Of a stretch of 64,000 nt of DNA, positions 1 through 11,497 are shown in pieces (the stretch's first letter is position 1; the number at the start of each line of letters is the position of its first letter). Below the pieces are notes generated by a model that was not told where the DNA came from, did not search any database, and was given only the letters and a program-made list of their open reading frames with translations. The position numbers and the translations under genes are program-made. The stretch comes from Saussurea involucrata (lineage: Eukaryota; Streptophyta; Magnoliopsida; Asterales; Asteraceae): assembly GCA_033807775.1 (NCBI GenBank), contig CM066312.1:27687696-27751695 (forward strand), given 5' to 3'.

Positions 1-247
1 CGGACACATTCATATTTTGTCCGAAAACCTCTGTCGGTTTATCCCATTTTTACCCAGAAATCGGCTGAATCAACCCCAGACATGAAATCGATGATTCTAC
101 TCCGATAGAAACTATCTACTAGCAATTACAGACATAAAACACAAAGAAAACATACCGCAAATCACCTCTAAGTACACCAAATTGAAGTCTTAGCCACAAG
201 ACCCTTCTTTCTTCTTCTTCTCTTCTCAAAACACACACACACACACA

Positions 248-285
<38 letters not shown>

Positions 286-495
286 TCTGGATGTTTTCTG
301 CTTTATGAAAAATATCGGATACCTTAAGAGATAATATTAAACCATATTTACTAATTTAGACCTTGAACTTCTCAATAATGACCCAAACACCCCTAACTTA
401 TAAATTCACCTAAACTTACCCTAAACATCAATTATAGAGTTAAATAAATTTAACGGAACTAGAATTTAACTAACGAACTTACCCAGGGTATTACA
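1..495 (-). repeat. G1 3' LTR, partial
   Basis: It matches the last 470 bases of the LTR at 5261-6978. The length difference is mostly a longer CA microsatellite. It ends in GGTATTACA and abuts the PPT. The last part reads CCCAGGG where the partner LTR reads CCCGGGG, a C-to-T type change at a CpG. Confidence 0.92.
229..282. repeat. (CA)n microsatellite inside G1 3' LTR
   Basis: An almost pure AC repeat with one interrupting T. The same position in the partner LTR (6739-6764) has about half the length, so the tract has slipped since insertion. Confidence 0.95.
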
Positions 496-511
496 TCATC
501 TCCCCCTTAAA
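496..511 (-). other. G1 polypurine tract
   Basis: On the minus strand a run of A and G (AAGGGGGAGATGA) lies directly before the 3' LTR start TGTAATACC. This is the expected plus-strand DNA primer site. Confidence 0.88.
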
Positions 512-533
512 AGAATTTCGTCTCGGAATTCGG

Positions 534-2155
534 TTAGGCAAAAAGGTACGGGTACTTAGTTCTCATTTCCGATTCTAGTTCCCATGTAGCATCCTGCCCT
601 TTATGATGTCACCACTGAACTTTTACTTGCTTGATCTCCTTACCATTCCGCAAAACTTTGACTTTACTGTCAACAATGGCTTCTGGTTCTTCCACGTAAT
701 TCAACCTTTCATCAACCTTTATAACTGGTAGAGAAACTGCCTGATCTGGCGTAACCAAACACTTTCGAAAATTTGATACGTGAAAAGCGTTGTGGATTCT
801 TCTTAACTCTGGCGGAAGATCTAACCTGTAGGCTACTTCACCGATTCTTTCTGTGATAGCAAACGGTCCGATGTACCTTGGGCTCAGTTTACCTTGTTTC
901 CCAAATCGAATGACTCCTTTCCAAGGCGAGACTTTTAACATTACGAAATCTCTAACTTGGATTTCTAACGGTTTTCGGCGTCGGTCAGCATAGCTTTTCT
1001 GTCTGTCTTGAGCCACTTTTAATCGTTCCCTAATATGAGTAATCTTATCTGCGGTTAACTGGACTATATCTGGCCCCGCTAATTGTTTCTCTCCCACTTC
1101 GTTCCAACACAGAGGCGTTCGGCATTTTCTACCATACAGAACTTCGAACGGTGCCGCTTGTATACTGGAATGATAACTGTTGTTGTAGGGAAATTCAATC
1201 AACGGCAAATGCTTATCCCATGATCCCCCAAAATCAACAATACAAGCTCGTAGCATATCTTCTAAAGTCTGAATTGTACGTTCACTTCGACCATCAGTTT
1301 GAGGATGATACGCTGTACTTAACTTTATTTGCGTTCCCATTTCTTTTTAAAAACTCCTCCAGAACCTTGAAGTAAAACGACTATCACGATCAAAAATAAT
1401 TGAGATTGGAACTCCATGTCGAGTTACTATTTCGTCGATGTACAATTTGGCTAGCCTTTCCAACGTATAGGTTTCGTGATGAAATCTGTAGTAATCTGAT
1501 CCCCCTTCCACATAGGTATTTCTAAACGTTGTAACTGACCAAAAGGCTTTTGATGTTCAATCTTTACTTTCTTACAAGTGGTGCAACCTTCCACATGCTG
1601 AGCAATACTTCTTTTCATTCCCGGCCACCAGTAAAATTGTTGTAGATCTTTATACATCTTATTCGTACCTGGATGAATAGAGAAACGAGATTGATGAGCT
1701 TCTTGTAGTACCCGATCATGTAAACCACCCAAACGAGGCACCCAAATTCTGTTTCCCAGACACAGTAACCCACGATCATCTTTTACGAGTGATGCTGATA
1801 TTCCTACTAACCGTTCTGGTTTCAAGTGTTCTTCTTGAAAAGTTTCTACTTGACACTTCTTCAATTCGTGAAAGATGTTAGGTAGAAGTTCAGCTCGTAG
1901 TGCAATGGCTTTTATTGTTCCACTTCTTTCTTGACGACTCAGTGCATCAGCTACCACATTTGCCTTTCCCGGATGATAGAGAATTTCACAGTCGTAGTCA
2001 TTCACCAGTTCTAACCATCTTCTTTGCCTCATATTCAATTCCCGCTGATCGAAAAGATGATGAAGACTCTTATTATCGGTATAAATTTGACATTTAGAGC
2101 CGTATAAATAATGTCTCCAAATCTTTAGCGCGAAAACAATTGCTGCAAGTTCCAT
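534..2155 (-). pseudogene. G1 pol: integrase and chromodomain-like tail, broken
   Basis: In element order, 2155-1451 encodes the end of RNase H (MELAA, TDNKSLHHLF, DYDCEILYHPGKANVVADALS), then the integrase zinc-binding region (HPGTNKMYKDL with CTTCKK) and the first catalytic Asp in TTDFITK. An internal deletion follows: relative to 14065-14330 about 120 bases around the VDRLTKSAH block are missing near 1475. The frame resumes at 1340-609 with YHPQTDG, the GPF module (YIGPFAITERIG) and a chromodomain-like tail. That tail is cut by TGA at 609-611, where relatives have CGA (Arg). A natural-looking stop lies at 534-536. Integration by this copy is not expected. Confidence 0.9.
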
Positions 2156-3260
2156 GTCGTGAGTAGGATATTGTCATTCACGATCCTTCAGTTGACGAGA
2201 AGCATAAGCTATAACTTTCCCACACTGCATTACTACACATCCCAATCCTAGTTTGGAAGCCTCACTGTAAACAACGAAGTCGTTGGAACCTTTAGGTAGT
2301 GACAGTATCGGCGCGCTACAGAGTTTCTCTTTCAATATTCGGAATGCTACATCCTGTTCTGCTTTCCAGTCGAACTTTATATTCTTTCGGGTCAGCTTGG
2401 TCAAAGGCGTAGCGATACGAGAGAAGTCTTGTATAAACTTTCGATAGTAGACGGCTAAACCCAGAAAACTTCGTACTTCCGTTGGCGTTCTCGGCGGTTA
2501 CCACTTTTCAATTGCTTCTACTTTCGTCGGATCAACTTGAATGTCTTTCTCGGAAACTACATGCCCAAGAAATTGAACTTCCCGTAGCCAGAATTCACAT
2601 TTAGAAAATTTAGCATACAACTGTTCCCTTTTCAATAACTCCAGAATCAAACGAAGATGTTGTGCGTGCTCTTCTTTGGATCGGGATGAGATAAGGATAT
2701 CATCGATAAACACAATAACAAATTTATCGAGATACGACTTACATACCCGATTCATTAAATCCATAAAAGCAGCTGGGGGCATTCGTCAGACCGAAGGGCA
2801 TCACTAAGAATTCGTAGTGGCCATACCTTGTGCGGAAATAAGTTTTCAGAATGTCTTCTTCTTTAACCTTCAGCTGATGATAACCAGATCTTAGATCAAT
2901 CTTGGAGAAATGGCAAGCTCCAACTAATTGATCGAAGATGTAATCAATTATGGGAAGCGGATATCTATTCTTGATCGTGCGCTTATTCAGTTCCCGATAA
3001 TCAATACACATCCTCATCGACCCGTCTTTCTTTTTCACAAACAGCACTGGTGCTCCCCACGGTGAAGAACTGGGTCTGATGAAGCCCTTATCGGATAGAT
3101 CTTGCAGTTGCGTCATCATTTCTTTCATCTCTGGAGGTGCCAAACGATACGGTGCACGGGCTACAGGAGTGGCTCCAGGAATCAGATCTATGCCAAACTC
3201 TTCTTGTCTAACGGGCGGAAGGCTAGTCAAATCTTCTGGGAAAACTTCAGGGAAATTCAC
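2156..3260 (-). pseudogene. G1 pol: reverse transcriptase and RNase H, broken
   Basis: RT is read from 3260 down. It has the primer-grip side motif SSPWGAPVLFVKKKDGS, then RMCIDYRELN, KIDLRSGYHQ, and the catalytic FIDDIL (near 2700), followed by LGHVVSEKGI-like and the RNase H start VVYSEASKLGLG (the usual D of YSDAS is E here). The coding sequence changes frame near 2780 and near 2500, and a stop near 2174 replaces Arg/Gln of the conserved ERQYPTHDMEL block. All catalytic RT motifs are still visible, unlike in G2, but the protein cannot be made as one chain. Confidence 0.9.
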
Positions 3261-3312
3261 ACACGACCGGAATATCTTCCAATTTACTCTTTTCTAGCTT
3301 AGTATCTATCAC

Positions 3313-3798
3313 TTAAGCTAAATAAATTGGGCAACCTTTACTAACACATTTACGAGCTTTCAACATAGAGATAAGGCAAGACTGATGATTTCTACGGTCA
3401 CCATAAATCACTACTGGTCCCTTCTCAGGTAAGACAACATTAATCAACTTCTTATCGCAAACTATACTATCCCGATTCTCGGCCAACCAATCCATTCTCA
3501 CTACTACATCAAACTCAATTAGAGCTATAGGAAATAACTGAATAGGCACTCCACACCCATCTATATTTATAACACATCTATCAAATACCTATTTAATTGG
3601 TACTTGATTATCGTTTGCAGTATCTACCATTAAAGCATGATCTAACACTTTAGGCTTTAAATGCATATAAGCAACAAATGAAGGAGACACGAACGATCGG
3701 TTTGCACCGGAGTCAAATAACACTTTAGCACGTGTAGAGTTTATTAAGAATGTACCTGTAACCACATAAGGAGTTTCCTCTGCTTCTTGTGCTGTCAT
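3313..3798 (-). pseudogene. G1 pol: aspartic protease domain, broken
   Basis: Starting at 3798 it reads MTAQEAEETPYVVTGTF, then the retropepsin active-site block VLFDSGANRSFVS with an intact D-S-G-A. A stop near 3589 interrupts the chain before the GCGVPIQLFPI and VVRMDWLAEN segments (3549-3313). The G of the conserved VVGMDWL is R here. A retropepsin cleaves the Gag-Pol polyprotein inside the particle. It lies between the gag zinc knuckles and RT as in other gypsy elements. Confidence 0.88.
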
Positions 3799-4998
3799 CT
3801 GAAAGGCACGACCCCTAGCTCTTTGTAACTCTGGTCTTGGTACTACCGGTCTAACACCTGTTGGTCTTACTGACTTACCACCCTGCTGTATTCTCCCCCG
3901 TGGACAATCAGACTGAATGTGATCAGGAGAATTGCATCAGAAACAAAATCTAGTTACCCGATAGTCCTTAGGAATATGACCGGTCTTTCCACACTTATAA
4001 CAGATTCGAGGATCAATTTGACAATTTCCTTGATGAAAACGGTTGCATTTTGGGCAAGGTCTTTCAGCTGGTCTGAAAGGTGTACGACTATCAAATCTCT
4101 GAAATCTGGACTTCTTTGGATCATACTGTGGTCCTTCCCATTTTCTTTTCCCAGTACTCTTATCACCAGTATCTCTTCCTCTATCCCGTTCCACATTTTC
4201 CGCGGCATCTACTGCGACTGAGAAGGTTTCCGGTCCCTTTGCAATCACTAGACTTCGGATTTCTGACTTTAACCCGAAGATAAACCTTTCCATCTTCAGT
4301 GCCTCCGTGGCAACATAGTACTCTGCGAAACAAGACTTCTCCAGGAAACGAGCAGTATAATCCTTAACCAATAAACTACCCTGTTGCAGATTCATAAATT
4401 CCTCTTCCAGTTGTCTAACTGCTGCTTGAGGACAAAACTGTCTTTTGAAAGCTGTTGTGAATTCGTTCCAAGAAAAAGTAGAATATACATCAGATCCTAT
4501 AGAGGTAATGAGAGCTTCCCACCAATATAGAGCATCTGCTTTTAACATCGCAGTTCCGTATAGCACTCTATCTTCATCAGCGCACTTACTGGTCTTGAAG
4601 ACAACTTCTATCTCTTTTAGCCACCTCATGGCCTTCACTGGATCTCTTTCTCCTACGTAGGTTGGAGGTTTGCAACTTAGAAACATCTTATAGTCACACT
4701 TCCTTGGCACTGGTATGACAGTAGGTGTAATGGGCATCTCGTCTTCCAGACTAGGATCTGGTATTTCAGTTTTAGTATTACGAGTTCGCTCGAGCATAGC
4801 CTGTATACTTGCTTGTAGTCTTCCCATTTCAGCCGTCAAGTCGTTTCTTGTAACAAATTCATTACCTCACGGCTGAACTCTGCCTCCAGTCCTGCCTCTG
4901 CCTCGTTCTCCCCCTCTTCCCCTTGTCCCGACTGTTGGATTAGTTCTACTAGGGTTTCCTTCTTCCTCCCTATTTGTACGTCGAGTACCACTTGCCAT
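3799..4998 (-). pseudogene. G1 gag, broken
   Basis: The start ATG is at 4998-4996 (MASGTRR), followed by a Gly/Arg-rich N-terminus. TGA at 4869-4867 replaces a probable CGA. The frame then runs 4839-3937 through the capsid-like retrotransposon gag domain (YKMFLSCKPPTY, RDPVKAMRWLKEIE, DALYWWEAL, EEFMNLQQG) to zinc-knuckle motifs. CPKCNRFHQGNC is intact. In CYKCGKTGHIPKDY the last Cys is Tyr. A stop splits the third knuckle CF-C..HIQSDC. Gag and pol lie in one frame in relatives, so this was probably a single Gag-Pol polyprotein. Confidence 0.9.
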
Positions 4999-5246
4999 TT
5001 TGTAGATTTCAACAAGGTTAATATACACATAAGCACATACCCCATATAATAAGGTTTTCCAATTCAAACATGTATCTGTAAGTTCATGATTACACTTGGC
5101 CAGATGTAATTTGAAATTACCTTACATGATGTTCCTTCTACCTTTTATATTTAGCATCCCAAGGTTCTAAAATAATAGGGACATCCTAGTTCACATACAG
5201 TTTAAGTCTAGGTACATATACGAATACCTAAATCCCTTAAACTAGG
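4999..5246 (-). other. G1 5' leader between PBS and gag
   Basis: Untranslated leader of about 250 bases. It holds the conserved hairpin described separately (5089-5110). No coding sequence is seen. Confidence 0.8.
5089..5110 (-). promoter_or_regulatory. Leader hairpin with palindromic TGGCCA loop (G1)
   Basis: On the minus strand it has stem ATTACAT, loop CTGGCCAA, stem GTGTAAT. The seventh pair is a U-G wobble. It starts 148 bases after the PBS. The same structure is in five other gypsy leaders of this window. Its role is unknown. A dimerisation or packaging signal is an inference. Confidence 0.5.
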
Positions 5247-5258
5247 GCTCTGATACCA
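5247..5258 (-). other. G1 primer-binding site, tRNA-iMet
   Basis: On the minus strand it reads TGGTATCAGAGC, two bases after the 5' LTR end. This is the standard plant initiator tRNA-Met primer-binding site. Confidence 0.93.
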
Positions 5259-5260
5259 TC

Positions 5261-6978
5261 TGTAACGACCCGGTTCTCAAACATGTGTCAAATAACATAT
5301 ATTGCATAACATCGTTACATAATCAAAAGATACATCACATAACAACTTCGGTCCCATAGTCTTTACAACTATATTACGGATTCCATTACAAACGTTTTGC
5401 TAATTAATTTACATTATAACTAATAACGGAGTTATAACTACAAAATACATCATGGTCTTCAAAACATACATCTTCCAAAAGCTAAGCACAGATTACCCTT
5501 CTCATTTGCTCTTACTTGATCCACGACCTGGAATACATATTTTTAAAACAAAATGAGGGTTAGACCTAGTGGTCTAAGTGAGAAAATCCCTGTTAGTTTA
5601 AAACCATTTGTACAAACACCATATACATCATTTCAAATATAAATACCAAGTATAACTCATGCATCGTGTACTTTCCTGTCTCATTTCCATGGCCATATTA
5701 GATGGTTGCGAGCCAAGTAATAAATTTACTCCGCTGTACTAAATACAACCAACACCGCTGTCCCTTCGTACAGCCAACTCCACCTGTTCTAAGCCCGGCC
5801 AACGTGCTCTCGTGTAGTGTAATACTCGTATAAATATAATATACACCTCAATATATCATACTTCATACATATGCACATAATCACACTACTTATCACATAC
5901 TCAATGCACATATATGTATTCCAATGTGAAAACATTTTTAAAGTAAAACTCACCTGTTTGCTTATCAAAATGCTTCCAATCTTTTCTCAAAACGATACAG
6001 CTCTCACCTCAAATCCACAGAATCTGAAACAAATAGATACAAGTATCTCCTTACCAAATAGAACACATAAGACTTACTAAAGCTAAGAACTCTAGATAAT
6101 TCTAATCCTCAATTGTTTCCCCCAAACCCGAACTGAAGTCAAGTCTACAGTACATTCAGTCCTCATTCATAAACTATCCAAGAGTCGACAAAACACAAGC
6201 CACTGGATACTCAAAAGTATTTGAATTCTCAAAAGTGACCAAACAGCTATAGTTTCCGGACATCACAGGACTATCCGGACAACCCAAATAATCCGGACAA
6301 CACAACTTTTCGGACACATACCCAATCCGGAAGACAAAATAATCCGGACAACTTAAACAATCCGGACGACATCCGGAAACCAAAGCAATCCGGACACCAT
6401 CCGGTAACTAATTTCAACCGGAAACTATAGAAAGAGGAACTTTTCCGGACACTTCATCTATCAGATACCTGCAAGGAAGAACTACCGGACACCACCAAAA
6501 GAAACTACCAGACACATTCATATTTTGTCCGTAAACCTCTATCGGTTTACCCCATTTTTACCCAGAAATCGGCTGAATCAACCCCAGACATGAAATCGAT
6601 GATTCTACTCCGATAGAAACTATCTACTAGCAATTACAGACATAAAACACAAAGAAAACATACCTCAAATCACCTCTAAGTACACCAAGTTGAAGTCTTA
6701 GCCACAGGACCCTTCTTTCTTCTTCTTCTCTTCTCAAAACACACACACACACACACACACACACTAATCTGGATGTTTTCTGCTTTATGAAAAATATCTG
6801 GATACCTTAAGAGATAATATTAAACCATATTTACTAATTTAGACCTTGAACTTCTCAATAATGACCCAAACACCCATAACTTATAAATTCACCTAAACTT
6901 ACCCTAAACATCAATTATAGAGTTAAATAAATTTAACGGAACTAGAATTTAACTAACGAACTTACCCGGGGTATTACA
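5261..6978 (-). repeat. G1 5' LTR, complete
   Basis: 1718 bases bounded by TGTAACGACC and GGGTATTACA as read on the plus strand (TG...CA on either strand). It contains the CA microsatellite at 6739-6764, a cluster of CCGG-centred short repeats at about 6250-6530, and two small inverted repeats shared with the other gypsy LTRs here (near 5560-5590 and 5690-5730). Confidence 0.93.
6250..6530. repeat. Degenerate TCCGGACA short-repeat cluster in G1 LTR
   Basis: Many copies of a motif close to ATCCGGACAAC occur at irregular 15-30 base spacing. Similar clusters sit at the same LTR position in G2 and G4, and a different CCCGG-based motif is used in G3. Confidence 0.8.
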
Positions 6979-7531
6979 TTGTGCAAACGCTAATACTCCT
7001 TCTCAAGTAACGGTAATTAATCCTTGGCGAATACATAAAACGAGATACTTAGGAGTTTAAACTTACTTGTGACATACGGGTGTTACAATCCTCCCCACGT
7101 TGAATAGGATTTCATTCTCGAAATCTTCTTCTATGCGAACAGGCGAGGATATCTCTGCTTCATGTCTTCTTCGACTTCCTACGTGACATTAGCACCCCGA
7201 TGGTGCTTCCATTAGACCATGACCATTGTCACATCCTTGTGCCGGAGTTTCTTTGTCTTCGACTCGAGTATCGCTTCTGGCTCTTCTACGCATCGATTCC
7301 CATTGTCCACCCGAATCTCTGTCTAAGGAATGACGTTCTGCTCCTCGGCTAGGCATTTACGTAGGTAGAAAACGTGGACGGTAGGATGAATTCCGTCCAT
7401 TTCCGGCTGTAAGTCCAGCTTGTAAGCTTGAATTCCAATTCGCTCTAAAATAGAGAAGGGTCCAAGGAAACGGAGTTAAGCTTCCCATGCTTCCCAAACC
7501 GAATGATGCCCTTCCATGGGGATACCTTAAG
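6979..7531 (-). mobile_element. G0: remnant of an older gypsy chromovirus
   Basis: It lies right of the G1 5' LTR. On the minus strand 7087-6979 begins TGTAACACCCGTATG and looks like the start of a 3' LTR. It is preceded by a purine run at about 7098-7088 and, further upstream, by a decayed integrase tail. G1 is inserted in its LTR. The X array interrupts its pol at 7532. Confidence 0.72.
7099..7531 (-). pseudogene. G0 integrase C-terminus and chromodomain-like tail
   Basis: Minus-strand translation in shifting frames gives the GPF-type module pieces VSPWKGIIRFGKHGKL and YKLDLQPEM, then FYLRKCLAEEQNV, then a tail close to VEEPEAI..K.KKLRHKDV and WKHHRGANVT*EVEEDM ending RYPRLFA. At least one frameshift and several stops are present. 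The order and motifs match G1-G3, but the sequence is much more diverged, so it is a different, older family member. The rest of its pol lies beyond the array that begins at 7532. Confidence 0.7.
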
Positions 7532-7679
7532 TGTAACACCCAGAAAATTCCATGTAAGTAAGATTCTAAGTCATATGCAAATTTTGTCATTATTATAGTC
7601 TTAATAAGTAAATTACGGATTAGATGTAATTGTTTATGGAAATGGTTAATAAATTGGATGAGAATATCATTTTCTGCCC

Positions 7680-7800
7680 TTCTTGACTGCCACCCAGTCG
7701 GGACCGAACGGACCCAGTCGAGTAAGACAGAGATCGCTTGATCTGTGGGTTAGAATGGCCAAGTCGAGAAAGACTGGACCCGGTCGGGCACGAGTCTGAT
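7680..7800. repeat. Short CAGTCGGGA-type repeats in X1 LTR
   Basis: CCCAGTCGGGA, CCCAGTCGAG, a CAAGTCGAG variant and CCCGGTCGGG recur within 120 bases. Matching clusters are at 10325-10435, 18805-18915 and 29445-29545. It is another LTR family with a CpG-containing reiterated motif. Confidence 0.6.
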
Positions 7801-8305
7801 CCTCATAAAACCCGATTTTCAGCCTCCTTATTCATTTGTTCTCTTCACCAAACCCTATCCCCTCTCTTTCAACTCGATCCAAACCCTCCCATTTCACCAA
7901 ATCAAAGTTCATCTAGAAGATTAAGAGCTAAATATTCAAGTTTTGCGGGTGGAAGATCGTCATCTTCATCTTCTTCATCATCTCCTCACCATTGTTGACC
8001 ATATTTTGGGGTTTTCTTAGAAACCAATTGGTAAGTCATTCTAACCATTTCTAAACCTTTGTTATTGTTAATACTTTTCATTTAACCTTATAGAACACCT
8101 CTCTTGATGTATCTCTCATATTATGGGTTTTGACCTATTTTGGTTATTTTAGGAGATTTGAGATCTTGACAAGATTTGTACGGATCAGATTTTGGGGACT
8201 TACTCTTGGTGTATTTTAGGTTGTTTATGACCTAAACAAGATTTCTAGTGATGGATGTTTATGGATCTAAAGCCTTCACCAAGGAAGCTCAAGATTGGGG
8301 AAAAT

Positions 8306-8326
8306 CTAGATTTAGGCTAAATCTAG
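8306..8326. repeat. Palindrome in X1
   Basis: CTAGATTTAG and its complement flank one or two central bases. X2 (10947-10967) and the duplicated copy (19427-19447) have the same palindrome with the central base changed. X3 has a deletion of about 50 bases exactly here (30061). Confidence 0.75.
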
Positions 8327-10167
8327 CAAGGTGAGTTCAAGTTGATTTGTGAAAACGTTGTACATGCCAAAAATGTTATTTTCCAAGTATTTGTGTGTTT
8401 TACTTAAAATTATCAATTGTTGACTTATTTGGTAAGTTTGGCCCTTTTGAAGTGTTTAACTTTATAATGTTTGTAAAACACACATATTTGGGATTTTGGA
8501 TGTAATTTTATTTCCGAAAAACCACTAGGAAAGCGTTACAAGTTTGCATGCATATTCCAATTTGAGATTTCCTCATTATGTTTCAATCGAAATCTTCGAA
8601 CGATGAAAACATGTTGATTTTTGTTTTTAAATTTGGAACTGACACAAATCATTTTATGTTTTAACCAAAGTATATTTATGGATCGTTTCACCGTTTTTGT
8701 GAAATAAATTGACGCATGCGAACTTTGTTGGTGAATTTTGTTCGATGTCATTTTATGGTTAAAAAGGATTTTTTGGAGTCGGATGTCGTTTAAACTCCTT
8801 TTAAAGTACGTACAAACCTTTTGCTGCACCCTATTTAAAGTAGAAAATTACTTTACGTACATGACAAAAATAAATCCATGCTAGGACCGTAGCGGTTCAT
8901 TTCAAAGAAGTTGTTTAGTATGCTTTTGTGTTTTGTTAATAACTTAAATTGTGATGAAATAGTTTTCAATATGATTTTCATATGTGGGACGAGTGTGTCC
9001 ATTTTTGCACAACTACCGAGTATATAGTAGTAGATTTTGTGCGTACAATTAAATTGATATGAAAACCTTTGTGTTGAAAATTTCTATAAAAAAGTTTCGA
9101 TTGGCATATTTGTTAAGTTTTTCACTTGAAAACCTTGAACTCATTAGAACCTTGGGAAGGTTAAGTAACCCTGGTTAAAAGTAAGTGTGTGGGGAACTTC
9201 GACAGTGGAAGGCTGAGTATTTTAACGTGTGTTGGTACCGTAGACCAAGTAGTGCTGTTTGTAGAGTCGACGTATTTTGTAACTGGAAGGTTAGACTCGT
9301 GGTATTTCCTGTTAATGTTGGTGGTAACCGTTTTGTTGGCGACTTTGTTTTGGGTCTTGGTCAATTTTTGCGTAAGGGACGTGTAGGACCCTTTATTCAC
9401 CACATTGATAACCTTGGTTTTGTGGGCGACGTTCGACAAATGGTACTCGTGTGTGGAGTACTGCAGTGGTTTGAATCTTGGTGGTATAGTTAGGTGTGAA
9501 CTTTGGATTTTGAAATCAGGAACCGTTAGTGTATTTGGAGTGTTGTAGTCCAATCTTATGGGACAATCGTATTGCTTGTAGCGATTTTAAGAAGTTCAGA
9601 TTGTGATAAGTGGATTTAGTAGGACGACTTTCCTTGAATGGTAAAAGAATTTGCAGATTGGATGTTTGGTAAAGGAATGTATTATGGGAGTTGTGTAATC
9701 TTTGGGTCAAGGATGACAGACTGTTTTAGGGTCTAATTATACCCGTTAAAGCTAAGTGACAACCTAGTGGCGAGAACGGTCGAATTTGGAAATTTTATCG
9801 GTTTCGGTGGTGAACGTACCATGGATTGGTTGGAGAAAGGATTTAAAGGCGTGTACATCATGACAGACTAGGAGTCGGGATTTGCTACTGGAGAAGTATG
9901 GATCACCTAAGGTTGGGAGGCAACTAAGGTCTTGTGGGCAGAAGCTACTCTAGTAAGTTAAGCGTTCCCTAAGATGTAAGTGTAATGTGCCTGAGCGGGC
10001 ATTCGTTCTGAGTATCAACAAGACGTTTGTCATAGAAGTTTTGTTGAGAAGGAAAAATTCGAATTTCGGTTGAAAGTCGAGGGAACATGGAAAGTGTTGG
10101 GCTCAATAACCATTGGTTGTATGAGAAGTAGATTTTGAGGACGGAATCTCTTTAAGGTTGGGCGGAT

Positions 10168-11497
10168 TGTAACACCCGGAAAATTCCACGTAAGTAAGAT
10201 TCTAAGTCATATGCAAATTTTGTCATTATTATAGTCTTAATAAGTAAATTACGGATTAGATGTAATTGGTTATGGAAATGGTTAAGAAATTAGATGAGAA
10301 TATCATTTTCTGCCTTTCTCGACCGCCACCCAGTCGGGACCGAACGGACCCAGTCGAGCAAGACAGAGATCGCTTGATCTGTGGGTTAGAATGGCCCAGT
10401 CGGGAAAGACTGGACCCGGTCGGGCACGTGTCTGATCCTCATAAAACCCGATTTTCAGCCTCCTTATTCATTTGTTCTCTTCACCAAACCCTATCCCCTC
10501 TCTTCCAACTCGATCCAAACCCTCCCATTTCACCAAATCAAAATCTCTAAGTTCATCTAGAAGATTAAGAGCTAAATATTCAAGTTTTGTGGGTGGAAGA
10601 TCATCATCTTCATCTTCTTCATCATCTCCTTACCATTGTTGACCATATTTTGGGGGTTAGAAACCAATCGGTAAATCATTCTAACCATTTCTAAACCTTT
10701 GTTATTGTTAATACCTTTCATTTTAACCTTATAGAACACCTCTCTTGATGTATCTCTCATATTATGGGTTTTGACCTATTTTGGGTATTTTGGGAGATTT
10801 GAGATCTTGACAAGATTTGTACGGATCAGATTTTGGGGAGTTACTCTTGGTGTATTTTAGGTTGTTTATGACCTAAACAAGATTTCTAGTGATGGATGTT
10901 TATGGATCTAAAGCCTTCACCAAGGAAGCTCAAGATTGGGGAAAATCTAGATTTAGCCTAAATCTAGCAAGGTGAGTTCAAGTTGATTTGTGAAAACGTT
11001 GTACATGCCAAAAATGTTATTTTCCAAGTATTTGTGTGTTTTACTTAAAATTATCAATTGTTGACTTATTTGGTAAGTTTGACCCTATTGAAGTGTTTAA
11101 CTTTATAAAGTTTGTAAAACACCCATATTTGGGATTTTGGATGTAATTTTATTTCCAAAAAACCACTAGGAAAGCGTTACAAGTTTGCATGCATATTCCA
11201 ATTTGAGATTTCCTCATTATGTTTCAATCGAAATCTTCGAACGATGAAAACATATTGATTATTGTTTTTAAACTTGGAACTGACACAAATCATTTTATGT
11301 TTTAACCAAAGTATATTTATGGACCGTTTCACCGTTTTTGTGAAATAAACTGACGCATGCGAACTTTGTTGGTGAATTTTGTTCGATGTCATTTTATGGT
11401 TAAAATGGAATATTTGGAGTCGGATGTCGTTTAAACTCCTTTTGAAGTACGTACAAACCTTTTGCTGCACCCTATTTAAAGTAGAAAATTACTTTAC
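10168..11497 (+). mobile_element. X2, left part
   Basis: Starts TGTAACACCC immediately after X1 and repeats X1 closely up to 11497, where G2 is inserted. The sequence resumes at 28000. Positions 11493-11497 are the left TSD (TTTAC) of G2. No gene is supported. Confidence 0.82.
11493..11497. other. Left TSD of G2 (TTTAC)
   Basis: TTTAC precedes the LTR start at 11498 and is repeated at 27995-27999 after the far LTR. X1 shows the empty site at about 8851-8855. Confidence 0.92.

Larger units (their letters stand above)
1..6978 (-). mobile_element. G1: Ty3/gypsy chromovirus (Tekay/Del-like), degenerate, truncated by window start
   Basis: This is a minus-strand LTR retrotransposon: 5' LTR at 5261-6978, PBS, gag, protease, RT, RNase H, integrase, chromodomain-like tail, PPT, and 3' LTR at 1-495 cut by the window edge. 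The order PR-RT-RH-INT is that of Ty3/gypsy, and a chromodomain after integrase marks a chromovirus. The long LTRs and tail sequence fit the Tekay/Del clade, which is an inference from family knowledge. Several stops, frameshifts and an integrase deletion make it non-functional. Its 5' LTR borders the older remnant G0 at 6979. The left TSD is outside the window. Confidence 0.93.
7532..10167 (+). mobile_element. X1: first unit of tandem gypsy-LTR array
   Basis: It starts TGTAACACCC directly after the interrupted G0 sequence. The first ~970 bases are shared with X2 and X3, so they are LTR sequence. From about 8505 X1 and X2 agree with each other but not with X3. Its end (10130-10167, TTTTGAGGACGGAATC then a weak purine tract) resembles the pol end and PPT that precede a gypsy 3' LTR, and X2 follows at once. 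X1 therefore looks like a shortened LTR-plus-internal unit. No intact ORF is seen. The segment 9230-9300 recalls the integrase VDRLTKSA block but is too decayed to be sure. Confidence 0.65.

Noticed and set aside
5247..5258. tRNA gene fragment
   Set aside because: Only the 12-base PBS complementarity is present, at each LTR border. There is no cloverleaf around it.
7738..7998. 86-94 codon plus-strand frames at 7738, 10266, 18746 and 29383
   Set aside because: They lie in the LTR start of X units. The apparent peptides reflect the CAGTCGGGA repeats and a pyrimidine-rich stretch.
8536..8829. 97-codon minus-strand frames at 8536, 11177 and 19657
   Set aside because: Same repeated X sequence, AT-rich, low-complexity translation; no sign of coding selection.
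9161..9553. 130-codon minus-strand open frame, also at 28304-28696
   Set aside because: It is repeated only because X1 and X2 are copies. It has no recognisable domain, and the plus strand shows traces of decayed integrase instead.
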